Source: Heliocidaris erythrogramma
Lineage: Eukaryota; Echinodermata; Echinoidea; Camarodonta; Echinometridae
Direction: 5' to 3'
Length of the DNA: 64,000 nt
Assembly: GCA_025617745.1 (NCBI GenBank)
Contig: CM046869.1
Coordinates: 11,055,168-11,119,167 of the forward strand
Part shown: piece by piece, positions 11,256 to 25,600 of the stretch
Position numbering within the stretch: the stretch's first letter is position 1
Layout of the letters: every line of letters begins with the position of its first letter
Program-made: the position numbers and the translations under genes
The notes under the pieces: model-generated
The model's database searches: none
Told to the model about the DNA's origin: nothing
What the model saw: the letters and a program-made list of their open reading frames with translations, nothing else

Positions 11256-12455
11256 ATGGTTGCTGAAGTAGGAGAAATACAGGTGGAATGCTTGCCAAAG
11301 GTTAATCCAGGGAAGACACCCGACAAATCTCCTGTTGAGAAGCTTACTGCCAAGAGGGCGGCGATGTTGGCTCGCAAACGCTCTAAGAGCTCGTCTAAAA
11401 CTCTTTCAAATAAAAATATTAAGACAACGGAGCCTAGCCATGCAGCAATCGAAAAGAATGAGAAGAAAAAGAAGAAATTTGTTCCAGCTCCATGGTTATG
11501 TGGAGACATGAAAGTCTTATCGACAGCTCCTATTCGTTCCGATGTGGATGACGCAATCGCTGTAATGGAAGGGAAAATACAACCAGGAACTGAGACCAGA
11601 TACTATGATGAATCAGAGCCCCTTGATACTGTCGAGTTGGAACTTGCTATGTTGTATCGCACGAGGTTAAAGAAGAAAATGTGTTTAATGCAACAAGTGA
11701 AGAACATACCCAATCTGAACTATGTTACAAAACGCAAACTTGAAGACAGGGTCAAAAAGCAAGGGAAAAGGGTCGTGATTAATAGTAGTATTATGTCGCG
11801 ACTCAAAGCACAAGACGATGAAGTCAAGTATGTAAAGGAGCAAAGGAATAATAATACTTCTAAGATGCTGAGCCACCTTGGACTGAGAACAAGAAGTGAG
11901 TTGGAGCAAATTAGGGGGCCAAAGAAAACCGTACAATCCAGTAATACATCCTCTAGCCAACCGAAACCAAATTACACACGTGCTAAGCGATGTCGGCGAG
12001 GACTTCATCCTGCTCGTAAACCGCGTTGGACTCGGGAGCAGAAGGAGCAGCAGGTCTACATCCCTCAAGAATTCGAACTCGTGACTGAGAATGTGGACCA
12101 CGACGACCCCGAGGAAGCGAACTTGTTGTGTTTCCTGCTCGACCTGCAGCACCGTGAGATGACCCCTGAGGACTACGACATGCTGCTCAGACTCGACGAG
12201 AAGGTCGCACCAAAAACTACCGCAGCCGACAAGCTGCAATCCCTTCGGACGGAGACCGTTTCTGACGTCGGAACCGACGGCCCTGTCGAGGGCATTCGAT
12301 GGGAAGACTCTGTGTGTGCTGTGTGTATGGAGTCATATGAAAAAGACCAAACAGTGAAGTTCTTGCCGTGTGAACACTACTTCCATTCGAACTGCATTGA
12401 AATGTGGCTGAATAACAGTGGTAATACATGCCCATTAGACGGACTTGAGGTATGA
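11256..12455 (+). CDS. RING-H2 finger protein, probable E3 ubiquitin ligase, single exon
   Basis: A 399-aa frame starts at ATG 11256 in a good context (A at -3, G at +4). The C-terminus carries a RING-H2 finger at residues 354-395. The ligands are C354/C357, C372, H374, H377, C380, C392 and D395. The motif CPLD puts Asp in the eighth zinc-ligand position, as in RBX1. RING-H2 proteins recruit E2 enzymes and promote substrate ubiquitination; the substrate here cannot be read from sequence. The N-terminal part is Lys/Ser-rich with a KKKKKF stretch near residue 70. The middle is charged and coiled-coil-like, followed by an Arg-rich segment (ARKPRWTREQKEQ). No intron is needed. The frame stops four residues after D395, so the finger is at the very end. 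The absence of introns beside multi-exon neighbours could mean a retrocopy, but the frame is intact. Confidence 0.85.
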   Translation: MVAEVGEIQVECLPKVNPGKTPDKSPVEKLTAKRAAMLARKRSKSSSKTLSNKNIKTTEPSHAAIEKNEKKKKKFVPAPWLCGDMKVLSTAPIRSDVDDAIAVMEGKIQPGTETRYYDESEPLDTVELELAMLYRTRLKKKMCLMQQVKNIPNLNYVTKRKLEDRVKKQGKRVVINSSIMSRLKAQDDEVKYVKEQRNNNTSKMLSHLGLRTRSELEQIRGPKKTVQSSNTSSSQPKPNYTRAKRCRRGLHPARKPRWTREQKEQQVYIPQEFELVTENVDHDDPEEANLLCFLLDLQHREMTPEDYDMLLRLDEKVAPKTTAADKLQSLRTETVSDVGTDGPVEGIRWEDSVCAVCMESYEKDQTVKFLPCEHYFHSNCIEMWLNNSGNTCPLDGLEV

Positions 12456-13839
12456 CCATTGAAGGGCAGGAATTCGTCTCTTGCCCTCAGTGTTCTTTTT
12501 TTTTATATTGATGAAATTATGTACTTCACATGACAATATCTAAAATGTTCCACCGCTAATCTTCTAGTATAATACAAAACAGGTGGCAGCCGGGAATCCC
12601 CCTCATGCCGTATAACGGATACAGATTTGTTTTGGGTTTTTTTTTACATTCTGTCGGCAAAAATTAATGTGATTATATATTATTCCTGTTCAATTTGTCA
12701 ACAAATTATGCTTTGCTGAGGCTGACCCCTCAAAATGGAAATGTTTATGCTAATGTTACAGAACCATGCACGTGCCTCTAAGAGTTCGTTAAAAAAAGTT
12801 GCAGAATATGTTGGCCAATGGCCAATGGCATGAGTTTCGAGTATTTTAATTGCCAACATGTGCCTTACTGATTGCGAAAGGAGAATTTCTAATTGCCTAG
12901 TCTTCGTTTGTTTGCAAGAGTAAAGCTATCTTCATGATCTTGATAATGTTCAGAATTGCATTGATTGCATTCAGCGGCTTTATCCGCATTGATTTAAAGA
13001 TATTCGGACTAAGTATACCATTTTAGAACCAGTTTATATGAAAAAAAAACCAATGGTGAAAATGACTGCCTAATAATAGTTCTTTACTGCCAGTACTGAA
13101 GTTCTCCTTTATTCTTGATCATAAGTTATTCTTGAATTTTCTTTCCTTCAAAGCCTTTTTAATTGCACAATCACATACTCAATCATGGACTTTGAGATGT
13201 TTTTTTCCCAGGGTAGGCTTCATGGACCAGACATGGTCTTGTGGTACAGTCGTTTCCTGGAAACTTTATGGAGTTCAAAACGTTCATTTGCCGATCGTAT
13301 TTTTGTATATCTCATCTCTAACACGGGAACTTTGCCTTTAATCTGTTTTTCACACAATCATTACCATTACACATGTACGTGATCGAAAGCCTGCTCTATC
13401 AACGTTTAGATAATGTGTTGTTCAAGGAAACAGATGGTAAACATTAGTTTAAATGCAACTTGAACAGTGTCAGAAATGTCTAGGACTCGCTTCATGACTT
13501 TATTTAAAACAAAATTATTTATCAGTTCACTCGTCTATCCATCCATTTTATCATCTATTTCAAAATTAAAGGCCTACTAATTCGACAGTGAAATTTACTT
13601 TCTCTTTATAGATGACTGCAGACCTTGTTTTTGTAACGTTTATTTATTTATTCATTGAATTTTTTTTTAATTGTGTGCACTGTGCATTGATGGCGCGGAT
13701 ATTAGTTCTGCAAAATGTGTATTAAAATGCTAATATGTCATAATTATAATCATTATCTCCCCATTCTTTTTGTGATTATGATTGATGGTGATATGTATAA
13801 CGACGATGGCATTAGTGATGATATTGTTGATTATGATCG
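12456..13839. other. 3' flank of RING gene, no further gene seen
   Basis: This AT-rich sequence probably includes the RING gene 3' UTR. Short frames at 13132-13382 lack any domain and look accidental. Confidence 0.4.
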
Positions 13840-14670
13840 AAAGAGAGAGAGAGATACACAGAGAGAGGGGGAAGGCGAAGTGGAAGCTGGGAGAGATTGG
13901 TGATAATGATAATGAGAGAGAGAGAGAAAGATAAAGGGGAAGTTGGAAAAGATATTAATGGCGATGATATTGGTGATAATGGTGATGTTATTTTTATGAT
14001 CGAAAGAGAAAGATAGGGAGAGAGAGAAAGAGAGCGAAGGGAGAAGCTGAGAGAGATAATGGCAATGACATTGGTGACAATGATGTGGTTATGATCGAGA
14101 GAGAAAGAGTCAGAGAGACCGAGACGGATTGAAGGGGAAGCTGGGCTTGGGAGAGATAATAGCGATGATATTGGTGATAATGGTGATGTTATTGTTATGA
14201 TCGAAAGAGAGCGAAGGGGAAAGCTGGGTGAGATAATGGCAATGACATTGGTGACAATGATGTTATGATCGAGAGAGAAAGAGTCAGAGAGACCGAGACA
14301 GATTGAAGGGGAAGCTGGGCCTGGGAGAGATAATGTTATGGTTATGATCAAGAGAGAGAGAGAGATGGAAGCTGGGAGAGATGATAGCGATGATATTGGT
14401 GATAATGGTGATGTTATTATGATCAAGAGAAAAAACGAGCGAAGGGGAAGCTGGGAGAGATAATGGAGATGACATTGATAGCAATGATTGATCGACAGAG
14501 AAAGAGAGCGAAGGGGAAGCTGGGAGAGATAATGGAGATGACATTGGTAGAAATGATGTGGTTGTGATCGACAGAGACAGAGAGACAGAGCGAAGGGGAA
14601 GCTGGAAGAGATAATAGCGATGATATTGGTGATAACGATGATGATTATGATCGAGAGAGAGACGTGCGTG
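13840..14670. repeat. Purine-rich imperfect minisatellite (GAGAGA / GATGATATTGGTGATAATG)
   Basis: A degenerate tandem repeat with units of roughly 80-130 bp. Each unit combines a GAGAGAGA run, GCGAAGGGGAAGCTGGGAGAG and a GATGATATTGGTGATAATG-like segment, in about eight copies. The minus strand is open for nearly 300 codons of Ser/Leu/Ile/Pro, which is a product of the repeat composition and not a gene. Confidence 0.85.
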
Positions 14671-16417
14671 TGCATGGTAGGAAGAGCAAGACACACTTGG
14701 GAATATGTATGTTAAAAAGTGAGGGAAAGCAATATTTTCCCCATGCATACGTCTTTTTCAGAAGAGGGAAAGGGTATGATTAATTAACATAAGTACATGA
14801 CTTGTATAATTATGATGAAAATGCGTTGCCCTTCATCATAAATCAATATCACGAGTAACAAATAGTTTCCTTCAGACAAGGATATGTTTTTGAGCAAAGT
14901 GGAGAAATTTTGTGACAAAATATATGGATATAAAGTTCCTAGGAAACATAATGTTAAGCTTTTTAAAAGACTCTCCAGTGACAGGCTCTCTTGGTTTACG
15001 TTCCCTTCTTTTTTTTTAAATTCATTCTCTTTTATTACTTTTTCCATTGATTTCGACAATCGATAATCCAGTATAGGTAGTATAATAATAATTACAATTT
15101 CTAGCTGTTTTAATGGGTTATACATATTTATATTCGCCTTCCCATTTCTCGTTCTCCATAATTAGCATTATTTTGATACCAAAATGACAAGCAATTTATT
15201 GTCTCGCTTATTTTTTCTTCATATTTGCACACTTTCAGTTGACACAAAGATTTTCATTATTATCACATAACTACGTAAAATAAGCTAAGGTATTTACCAT
15301 AATATTCATATTACATAAGAGTGTAATACAAAATAACATATATAATTATTACATCTCCATCGGCTGTTTGTTTTATCACCATTAATTAACATACTCTAAC
15401 ACTGACAATGCAAATATATATAATCGAAGAATACTTAGGCAAACGATATTTTATGCAGAACATCTTTGTTTGTTTCTGTGTTTGTGTGTGTGTGTTTTAT
15501 TCATGTTTTTCTTTACAGACTGTTTATTCACAGTACACGCAACTTATGTCTTGAAGTGCACTCAAATTAAATTTAACTTAATTTGATAAGACAGTATTTG
15601 ATTTAATTTATTTAATGCAATTGATTTGCGTTGGCGTTTGTGGATATAGCTCGTATAACCAAGAACGCCTTTTTATGGTCCCCTTTTTTTACGTTGTTTG
15701 ACAAAAGAAATAATGAAATAGGAGTTGCATGTATATGCGAATATATATTGTTTTTCTTTTACTGACTAATTGCTATATATACATACGGTACTTACTAGAT
15801 AATGAAAAAAAAAGAAAAAGAAAAAGAAACCGCTTCAGGAGGAATATTCATTTGTTTCCGCCCCAGAAGATACACAACGGAGAAACCAAACATGATATAC
15901 ATTGCTTATTCTGTTACCTTTTCTTGCATTAACTCTTTCCATGCCGATGTCACGTATATGTGACAGACTTGTCATTTTCATTCACCAATTGCTCGAACAT
16001 AGAAAAGGTATATGGTGATCAATGTATATCAAATTTTTGAGCATAAATCAAGCATTCTAAATATATGATTTTAATTATGCTTCCATATACATTTTCAGAG
16101 AAAATTGCAGGTTTTTAAAAAGATATTACATTAAACAATAGTAAACAAAAGAGAAACCGAAAATAATGGACAAAAAAGAAACTCAAATGTAATTCTCAAT
16201 AATTCTTATGCATAAAGCTGGGTAAAGTAATAATGTTTGGTATTATAATAAATGGTAATAAATTTTCTACAAGTTATGTACACAACATTTTGTAAAATAA
16301 CAGATGGTTAATGAAGTGCAGACATTTGAAAGTAAACATCGATGACATTTTGGTAAAATTTTGAAGAGAGCTAAACCCCTTGGCACATTATGAGTTAAAG
16401 GTCAAGATCAACACATA
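14671..16417. other. AT-rich spacer downstream of paralog A
   Basis: No supported gene. The sequence is AT-rich with short TG and A runs. It should contain the 3' end of the paralog A transcript, but I see no convincing polyadenylation signal just beyond the stop codon. Confidence 0.4.
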
Positions 16418-16664
16418 TCAATACAAAGTCATGTAACTAAAGTCATCGAGCAAGTCTTCATCGTCATCGTAGTAGACGAAGGGAGATGCATGAGGTCGAC
16501 TTCCGTACCCCGATGTAGACCGTCCCCTGCGGGAGTTAGGTCTGCTTCCCGACGCCCTCCGTCTGTTGCTTTGGTGACTTCTCTGCTGCTGGGGTTTCTG
16601 GATGCTTTCCATGGTATCTCTGCATGACCACGTGAAAAAGTCCTGCCAAAGCGGTGTCAGCATT
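16418..16664 (-). CDS. Paralog A exon 6 (C-terminal tail)
   Basis: A TTTGCAG acceptor precedes AATGCTGACACC, completing a Gly codon in phase 2, exactly as in paralog B at 61890. It encodes MLTPLWQDFFTW, then an Arg/Ser/Gln-rich segment, and ends YDDDEDLLDDFSYMTLY and TGA at 16420-16418. Confidence 0.82.
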
Positions 16665-19600
16665 CTGCAAAGTTTCAATAAAGCGAATGCCTGATATACA
16701 CTCTTTTTGTAGCATACTGACCTAATTTTTCACCAAAATATAAATGAGTATAACTGCGGGTTTATACAGTGCGTCCCAGAAAAAAAAAAGTTAAGTCAGA
16801 AAAAGTCTCCCCAAATAAATATTTCAAAATATTTGAAGCAAAAATGTCATACCTCTGGATAGCTTAGGGTCTCATCTATTAAATGATCTTAGGATATTTT
16901 ACGCTAGAATGAGCAGAGGCCACTGTTGTGAAAAGGTGCAAAATTAGACAAGAATTTGTATATGTTTTGACTGATATCAGCCAAGTTGAGAGTCATGAAA
17001 AGGCTTAGAAATTTCAAAATTTTGACCAATATAATATACAGTTTGTAAAATAGCAAGTTTTCTGCTCTGTATGTACTTACGTATCTCATCAACGTTTTAT
17101 GCTACAATGAGCAATTAATTTGGCGAATGTTAAATTCAAGCTAGTTATCTTAGTCAGTGGCAAAGTTTTGATGTGATACAGTGCCGTCACCAGCTTTTTT
17201 GAAGGAGGGTGCCTTTTGGGAAAAAAGACAAAACTTACCAACTAAGAGGGGGCACAAAAATGAAGGGGGTGGCGACAAAAAAAATTCGCCAGATCTTCAA
17301 AATTCGCTCAGTGGGGTGGGGGTGGGGGTGGGGGGGGGGGGGGGTAATGGGGGTCCAGTTACACTCCATAATTCCCTGACAAGCAACAACCTGGCGACGA
17401 CCATGTGATATGTCAGGATATAAAGAAAAGAAAGCCTATTCTTTCATAAATTGCCGTTTAATAGTCAGAATATGAAAAATTCTCAACCATTTCAAGACTC
17501 GCAACTTTGCTAATACCATTCAGAACGAATACACATTCTTGTAAATCTGGATTTTGCACCCTTTCGCAAAAGTTGCTTTGCTCACTCGAGCTTAAAATAT
17601 CACCAGATTTTTGGGTGTCATTTGATAGAAGAGACCTAAGCTCTCCACAAGTACGAACATTGCCTACAAATATTTTGAAATATTTATCTGTGGAGCCTTT
17701 TTCCAACTGTTAACTTTTTCTGGGATGCACTGTATATGGTCATTTTCACAGTAAAGGGTGTAACTTTTATCTGACAGGGTCAACATTTCAAAATATGTTT
17801 CCATCAAAATTTCTACTAAAGTTATTACTAGAAATGTCTAAAATATGGATTTTTTGGGTTCTGGAGCTTAAACTACATTAATTTTGAAACCTAGAAAAAT
17901 AATGAACAAATGTGACAAATATGATAAATTTGAACAAAAACAACATTTTAATGCTACTGCTTAAATGACAACATTTGTTAGGCAAACACTATTCAGTTGC
18001 CATTTTCATTTGCCATCGTAATGTACTTGAATGTTTAAAAAGCTTTTTTGGTCAAACTTGTTCGGTCTCCAAAAAAATTCAATGTGATATTCAAATTCAT
18101 GACAAAATATGATTTTGACATTTAAATTTTAAAATTTTCCTATCTTCCAAGAGTTAGAGCAAAGTAAGAATTATTATACAAATAACATTCAGTGAAGGCT
18201 AATTACCAACAAAAATTCCAATGAAATCGCATTTCAAATGAGGAAGCTGAAAATTTCATATGTATGTGTTTCGGAGGCTTCAGTTAACAGTGTTGTGTGT
18301 TTCGGAGACTTCAATCATGGCAACATTGTATATAAGTCCCTCTATTTAGGTAAATTACTCATTGAAATCTAAATTTATTCTTAATTGTGAACTTAGAACT
18401 CATAAAATTTGTTAAACATAGTAGACCAACTGTATATCTCAAGCAATAGAATGTCAAACCTTATATTTGTGACTTAACAGTTAACTAGAACAAAGACGGC
18501 CATTTCCTATGTTGCATTGTCCTTGGCTGGAAATTCAGCTATTAAAGTAACATAGCACTACAAGTAAAAGAAAAACTCCATCTGATAAAAACGGCTTAAA
18601 TGTTCAAAACATATGTTTTGGAGGTTTCAGATTAACGGCAATGCTTGTTTCGGAGACTTCACTCATGTTAACACACTATATTGTCCATTATTTAGGTAAC
18701 ACATTAAATAAAATCCAACATCACTCATAATTGGATGTTAAATTGTTCAAGTAGAACTTTAATGATTTTAAATATTGGCTTAATACTTATTATTGCATAG
18801 ATGGCATAAATTAAACAAGGTTATCCAAATTCAACGCTTGGAAACATTTGAAGTAATGATTATTATCAATTATAAAACGGTAAAATACAGCCCCCGATAT
18901 AGCAGCTGAAGAGCTCCTCGAACGCTGCTGAAATATGTGACGACACACCATGGACCAGTCCTGTCTAAGCAGACGATGTCCCATAACATCTTACACATTT
19001 TTCAGAGCCTATTTTGTCATCTCCTCTTCACTTATTTCTCTTCCTTCACTAGCGTCAGTCTTAATGTTAGTCTGTTGCCTCACTCTTAACTTCGTGTATG
19101 GTATTATTTTGATGAAAAATGCAGCGTTAAAAAAATAAAGGAATCAGTCACTTGTAAAGGTTTTATTACGTTCATCTTGCTTTCACCCTACTACCGGCGT
19201 GAATGTGGCGCAACAGGCCCGTACGTTCTTGCAACACGTACGGTGTACGTGCGATTAACGGACGTGAACCTTGCGTCATCTGCACGGAGCACATACAAAT
19301 CGCACGGCATTTGCACGTTACACTCACGATTTGATTCCGACTGAGGCGTACTGACGCCTTGCGTGCCGCACGTTAACTGCAAGACCTTGCATATGAAGCC
19401 CGCGCAACCACGCTACTATACTTATACTCCCTGTGCGAACTGCCACGGACCTCTACGTTTTTTCCAACCCCGAAAAACGCAGAAACCGTGCGTCCTGAAA
19501 AAACGTACGGGCAGTTTTGACTAAGGCTTTATAGACATTTTTCTTGAGTAGACAACATTAGAAAGCCAGTTACAGAATGTGTGCGGATTTCAATTCTATA

Positions 19601-22600
19601 TGCCTGTTTATATGCCTATATGTATGTTGATACTCAAGGAAATATACAGTCAAGTATGTAATTTCCAAGGAAATCACTTTTGTCATAATTAAAAGTGAAA
19701 TGTTCAGGAACGTATTCTCAATAGGCTCTAGTAAACAGTACTTGTTTCAGAGACTTAAAACACACTATATTATCCATTACAAAGGCACTATACATTTAGC
19801 AAACTTGAACCTTACTATTGATAACATGTTGAACTGTAGGCCTACATAACCACTGAAAACACTTGTTCACATAGAAACCATATTAATGGTTGGTACATGT
19901 ATCATTACCCTACACTTGTGTCTTTGTCTTATTTTCTTCTTAGTGCGAAGAATGAAATTTCTGTACAGTATGTCTACATGTACATGTAGGCTCCCACAAA
20001 CTTGTTATATATGTATTATCCTAACAGTCATATTTCTGAGACTTCAAACATAATAACACAGCATATAAGGCCATTAACAGGTACGATGATGAGTAAAATC
20101 TAACTTTACTTTTTAAACTCCATACTTCAATTTATGCCTTATTTTAAGTAGTCAACTGCTGCAAAGAAAGTAAATGCCCAAGTACTCTATAATAGATTGT
20201 CAGCTGAAAATCAATCATTATAGTAAGGTAAGCATTTGCATGTGTTGGTCGTGGAACACCCCTGTGTTCTAATTCTTATTTCAAATAAAATTTATCTGCC
20301 AACATATCCAGTTCTCCTTCTTTGAACTTGTAAAGGTAAGCTCTGCCAGCTGGGGGCATGGTTGGTAGAGTCATCTTTTGCATTACATCTGTTTTGGGGT
20401 GAAGGGCTTCACGTTCCTCTATTCTGGGGCAGACTTGGAAATCAGCATTTATCACAGGTGTTACCTGGCAGCAAAATAGAAATAAAGCAAATTGATAAAC
20501 TTTCATTAAAGTAGAACGTTAATGATTTTAAATATTGGCTTAATACTTATTGTTGCATAGATGGCATAAATTAAACAAGGTTATCCAAATTCAACGCTTG
20601 GAAACATTTGAAGTAATGATTATTATCAATTATAAAACGGTAAAATACAGCCCCCGATATAGCAGCAGAAGAGCTCCTCGAACGCTGCTGAGATATGTGA
20701 CGACACACCCTGGACCAGTCCTGTCTAAGCAGACGATGTCCCATAACATCTTACACATTTTTCAGAGCCTATTTTGTCATCTCCTCTTCACTTATTTCTC
20801 TTCCTTCACTAGCGTCAGTCTTAATGTTAGTCTGTTGCCTCACTCTTAACTTCGTGTATGGTATTATTTTGATGAAAAATGCAGCGTTAAAAAAATAAAG
20901 GAATCAGTCACTTGTAAACAAAATAAGACGCCATTGTATTTTCAGCTGCTTGCACCGCGGCACGTTCGGCGTTTCAAGAGGGAACGAATACCATCCTGCT
21001 ATTATTCGGAGGGCTTTTCAATTTGAAAGTGGGGTTTATTTCATTGATCATTGACCCTTCTCCTATGTATTTACAATCAAACGGTTTTAGCTATCAGAAT
21101 CAGTTTCACTTTCCCTTTATAATGGTGTGAAATAAGGTCATGTTTAAATACACCAAACTCTTTATAATTTGATAAATAATTGCATTGCAATTACGTTCAT
21201 TCATTATAGGACGTCGTCTGCTTAAGCAGGATCGATCCCGGGTGTGACGACATCAAAACATCGCTATATTTCTGGCGAATCCTCGGATATTCCAGATGCT
21301 GAGAAGAGCTTTTATTTGTGTTGTTTTTATAATCACCAGATACGCAGTTGACATAAAACTTATAAGATTGCCATCTGTAAGCTTCCCAGTTTCTAGTGAT
21401 ACATTAATTGCCATATTTGTGATTTTCTTTGAATATCTACTTTAAAACACAGCAAAACAGCTTTCGAAATCCACTTCCTTCAAATCTCTCGCAGTGCTAT
21501 AATTATTTGAATTCACCTTCATAGTTGTTAACTTTGATCAGTACCACTATACCTGCTGATACATACTAGAAAAATCAATGTGTAGCTCTGACAGCAAAAG
21601 GATGTCTTTTCAGATAATTCAATTATTTCATCCAATAAAAGGGCATAAATTGTTTCCTGATCTGTCCATATTTATATTGTCAGTCATAGGGAAATAATAA
21701 TAATAATAATAATATTTAAGATTTATAAGGCGCCGAATCCACTTGATGATCAAATGCTCTAGGCGCAACTTGTGCAAAAGATGAAATACATTTATAAATA
21801 TTTAGCGTTGACACAGATTACATTGCTTACCCACTTTACAAGTGGCTTTGTTCTCTTTTTCTTCTTTTCTTAATCCTTTCTTTTCCTGCAAAATTTGTAG
21901 GGGATAAATAAAAATGGTAACAAATTACATTCCAAAGTACATGTAGTTAGAACTTATATTTTTCACATTAAAGGAGAATTAACCTCAAACAATAAAGACG
22001 ATAGTGTTCAAAGGTGTTATTTATTCCTACTTGTTAGACTATATGGCTTCGCGTCAAAATATACGAGATCGATACGAATCAAGATTTTCTGAGCAAAATT
22101 TATCATCTGCTAGCAATACATGGGGGCTGCCATTTTTTTATGTGTACAAGAAGATTTTCTTAATCCAAATGCCCAATTGCCTTTTTCAAAATTAAAAACC
22201 CATTTGAGATTAAAAATATAGAATAGATATGTCAATTTATTTTTAAACTGAAGATTTCCTTATATATTTCTGTTGAAAAGCGATATTCGCTTTAATAGAA
22301 ATCTATTTTCTCGATACTGGACGTATGGAACGGAGCAAATTAATTCAAATTTTATGGATGCTTCTTCCCTGAGCATCTATAGCGGCAAACTATGCATTCA
22401 CCTGCTTTCGGATAATGGGACTTGAAAAGTCAGAATGCATGCTGCATATATTATGTTCTGCTCTGTTTGGCAAACCCAAGAAAATAGATTTTTGTTAAGC
22501 AACACCAGACAATTTAAAAGTATCATTATAAAGATTTAATTTTTATAATACATGTAAACACCCACTTTATATTTTTCGTCACAGATGGGATTTTAGGTAA

Positions 22601-25600
22601 TGAAGAAAATCAATTTAGGTCTTGGATTCAAAATATCTTCCTGACTGGAACATTTCTCAATGGTTCATGTACAATTCCAAATCAGCAAGAAAATGGCAGC
22701 CCCCATGTAAATGAGTAGGAGACGATACCGGGTGTTGGAATATCTTTATTTATACCCTTTTCTGATATCTTATTAGAAAATGATTTAGGCCAATAAGTAG
22801 GAATATATTACACCTTCCAATATAAGTAAATTTGTAATCAGGGGTTAATTCTCCTTTAAAAACTGACATTTGAAATTCAGTGAAAACTGTAATAGGTATG
22901 TACAAAATGTACATGTGCATTACCTAATACATGTACTTGATTATTTATTCAAATGTTGTTTAAGAATTAACTCAGTAGTCTTAAAATGTACACCTGTACT
23001 GGTATACGCACCATGACTAAGGATGCTTTATCGTGCTCAATGTGTACATTACAAAAACCCTTCTAGTACTAATCAATGTCAGACCTGTTTCAATCTGGTT
23101 TGACCGTGGATTTTGCAGGAAATCTATTTAAATTATAGTTATATGTACAGTGATTTCATTTTTGCACACTGATTTGAACAATTATTTCTAAGGCTAACCT
23201 GAAACCAAACGCATGAGTATGATAGAGGTACATGTACAATGTGCGTACTAATAAAGTCTTTAACTGGGCTTCACTATTTTTTAGTGACAAATCAAACTTA
23301 AAATATTTTCAAAAATCAATACATCAAAACAAAGTACAAGTAAAGTAATAAAGGACAAAAATTAGGTTCTTACCTCTATATTCTTGTGGATGACAGTAGG
23401 GAGATGAGATTTCTATGCAGTGTTCATGCCTGTCTGGAAGAGATGCTAGCACATGATGCTGTAACCGTGTTATTATGATTTATGACCTTAATGGTCTATT
23501 CCATTGTCTTAAAACACATGGTAGCCACTGCTTCTCTGAAGGTTCTAGAGGGTTCTTTGCCCACCAAAGGTCTCTGCTACTGTTACAAATGGTCTTTGAA
23601 TGGTATGGGCTATGCCATTCGATTATACGGGTTTGGCAAAGAGCTTGATACATGTGGTTAACACTAAACGAAGCCTCCGAAACACATAGGGTAAATGTTA
23701 AGAATGTCCAATAATTTGGAAAAATATACTGATTCATTTTGATACTTTTTATGCTGAAATATTCATAAAGCTTGAATGATTTTATATCTGTTCACTTTTT
23801 TAAAATTTGGCGAATCGTTTTTATGTTTTATTAAGTTGGAAGGAGCTAAACACTCATAGTATTAGTGTAAAAAATTCTTTCTGAAATACTGACTACTTGT
23901 AAATCTTTAAAAAATAAAAATCTAATAACATCTAATGAATTCCTGTAATTCATTAGATCAAAACCAAACATAGAATAGGAAAATTGTAATCATTCCACTA
24001 TCTATGAGATCACAGTGACAAAAAATACAGTTCGAAGCCTCTGGAACAGGTTTTTTTGGTTTTCAGTCAGTCTTGAATAAAATTACCTGGATAGCTATTT
24101 ACTTTTAACTTCAAGGGAGTCTGTACATCCTAACATACAGGGTTGGAAAAAAGTTTGGAATATTTTTTTGGCGATGAGTATGTCTGATTTTAAATGCTAG
24201 TTTCTATTATATTGTGATGAATAATTCATCCAAATCGGATTAACTGTGTTGAATGAAGTCTACTGTTCCATCTTGTACCAAAGATTACGTAATAATAATA
24301 TTAATAATATTGGGTATTTATATAGCGCTCGTATCCACCAATGGTGCTCAAGGCGCTCCAATATTACCCTGGCTGTAGCCGAGCTGCCCTATAATGCGCT
24401 CAAAGCATTTCAAGGATTAAATTCCTACCAGGTACCCATTAATATTGTTAAACATGTTACAATGGCTGACCAATGAACCACATGTTGTCAGATTTGCTCT
24501 ATTTGTGGTTGAACATCTTGTTATACATTTCTGTACTTCACGTGGAATTTTGAAAAAGTGTGCAAACGAAAGTTTATAACATGGTGCGTCAATTTAGCGA
24601 CCACATGTACAACAGGGTCATTACACTGCGCAATGGCGGTTGGAAGCAAAGGGACATCGCTCTTGCATTAGGTATGACACAGGGTGCAGTGTCAAAAATT
24701 ATACAGAGGCATCGAGAGACTGGGACACCCACTCCTAGACCAAGGTCAGGTAGGCCTCGGATTACAACAGCAAGGGAAGACCGATCCCTCTTCAGACTTT
24801 GCCGCAATGGACGCACGAAGTCTGCAAGTCATTTGAGAGAGGAGTGGATGAGGTTCATAAACATCCCTGTTACCAGGAAACTTGTGAACAATAGACTCTT
24901 AAGGACGTTCCCTAGTTATGTTTGTGCGCACCTCGGCCGCGCATCCTGCAGCTGGTTGTGTTCCGTCATCCCAACACCGGGAGAGTATTGCGCGCAGGTA
25001 AGACAATGTATACGCACATTTAACACAATGGTTAATAATGGGTACGCAAGTAGAACCCGGTAAATATAGATGAAATCAATAATTCTGTACCTGCGAAATC
25101 TATACCAAATATTAAATAGCTTGAGCTGAAAGATAACATTCGATGCCCCTTATGAATTTTCTATAGGCAAAGTAAAGATGTCCTTTGGAATTCATAGTCA
25201 TGGTCATCTACCTCCCAATTTTTTGTACACTAAATTAACACAAAAAGATAGCTGGAGAAACAAATTCAAATAATTATATGCCGAAGAATCATTTGTCTAT
25301 GACCTGGGTTCTTAATTATTTTGTCAGGTGCATGGCCAGAAATATTGTCGAAATTAAGTCGCGGGCCACTGAGTATTACATATACATACATAAAAATGTA
25401 TAGGACTGTCGTATCTTCCCCGAAAACATTGTGTATTCATTTCCTGGTTTTTTCAATTCTGTTTAGCGAGCAAAGCGAGCAAGCCAAATAAATTGACACA
25501 TTAGAACCGTGAAATGTAATTTCGTCATCAAAATGTGCTAATTCAGAAAAGATATAAAAAGTACAACGAGAATGCCAGGTAACTTTGATATTCTCTGGAG

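Noticed and set aside
11216..12239. Minus-strand frames opposite the RING gene
   Set aside because: They are shadows of the coding frame, with no domain or splice context.
13812..14748. Long minus-strand open frames of Ser/Leu/Ile/Pro
   Set aside because: They coincide with the purine-rich minisatellite. Two overlapping frames are open at once and the residues follow the repeat unit.
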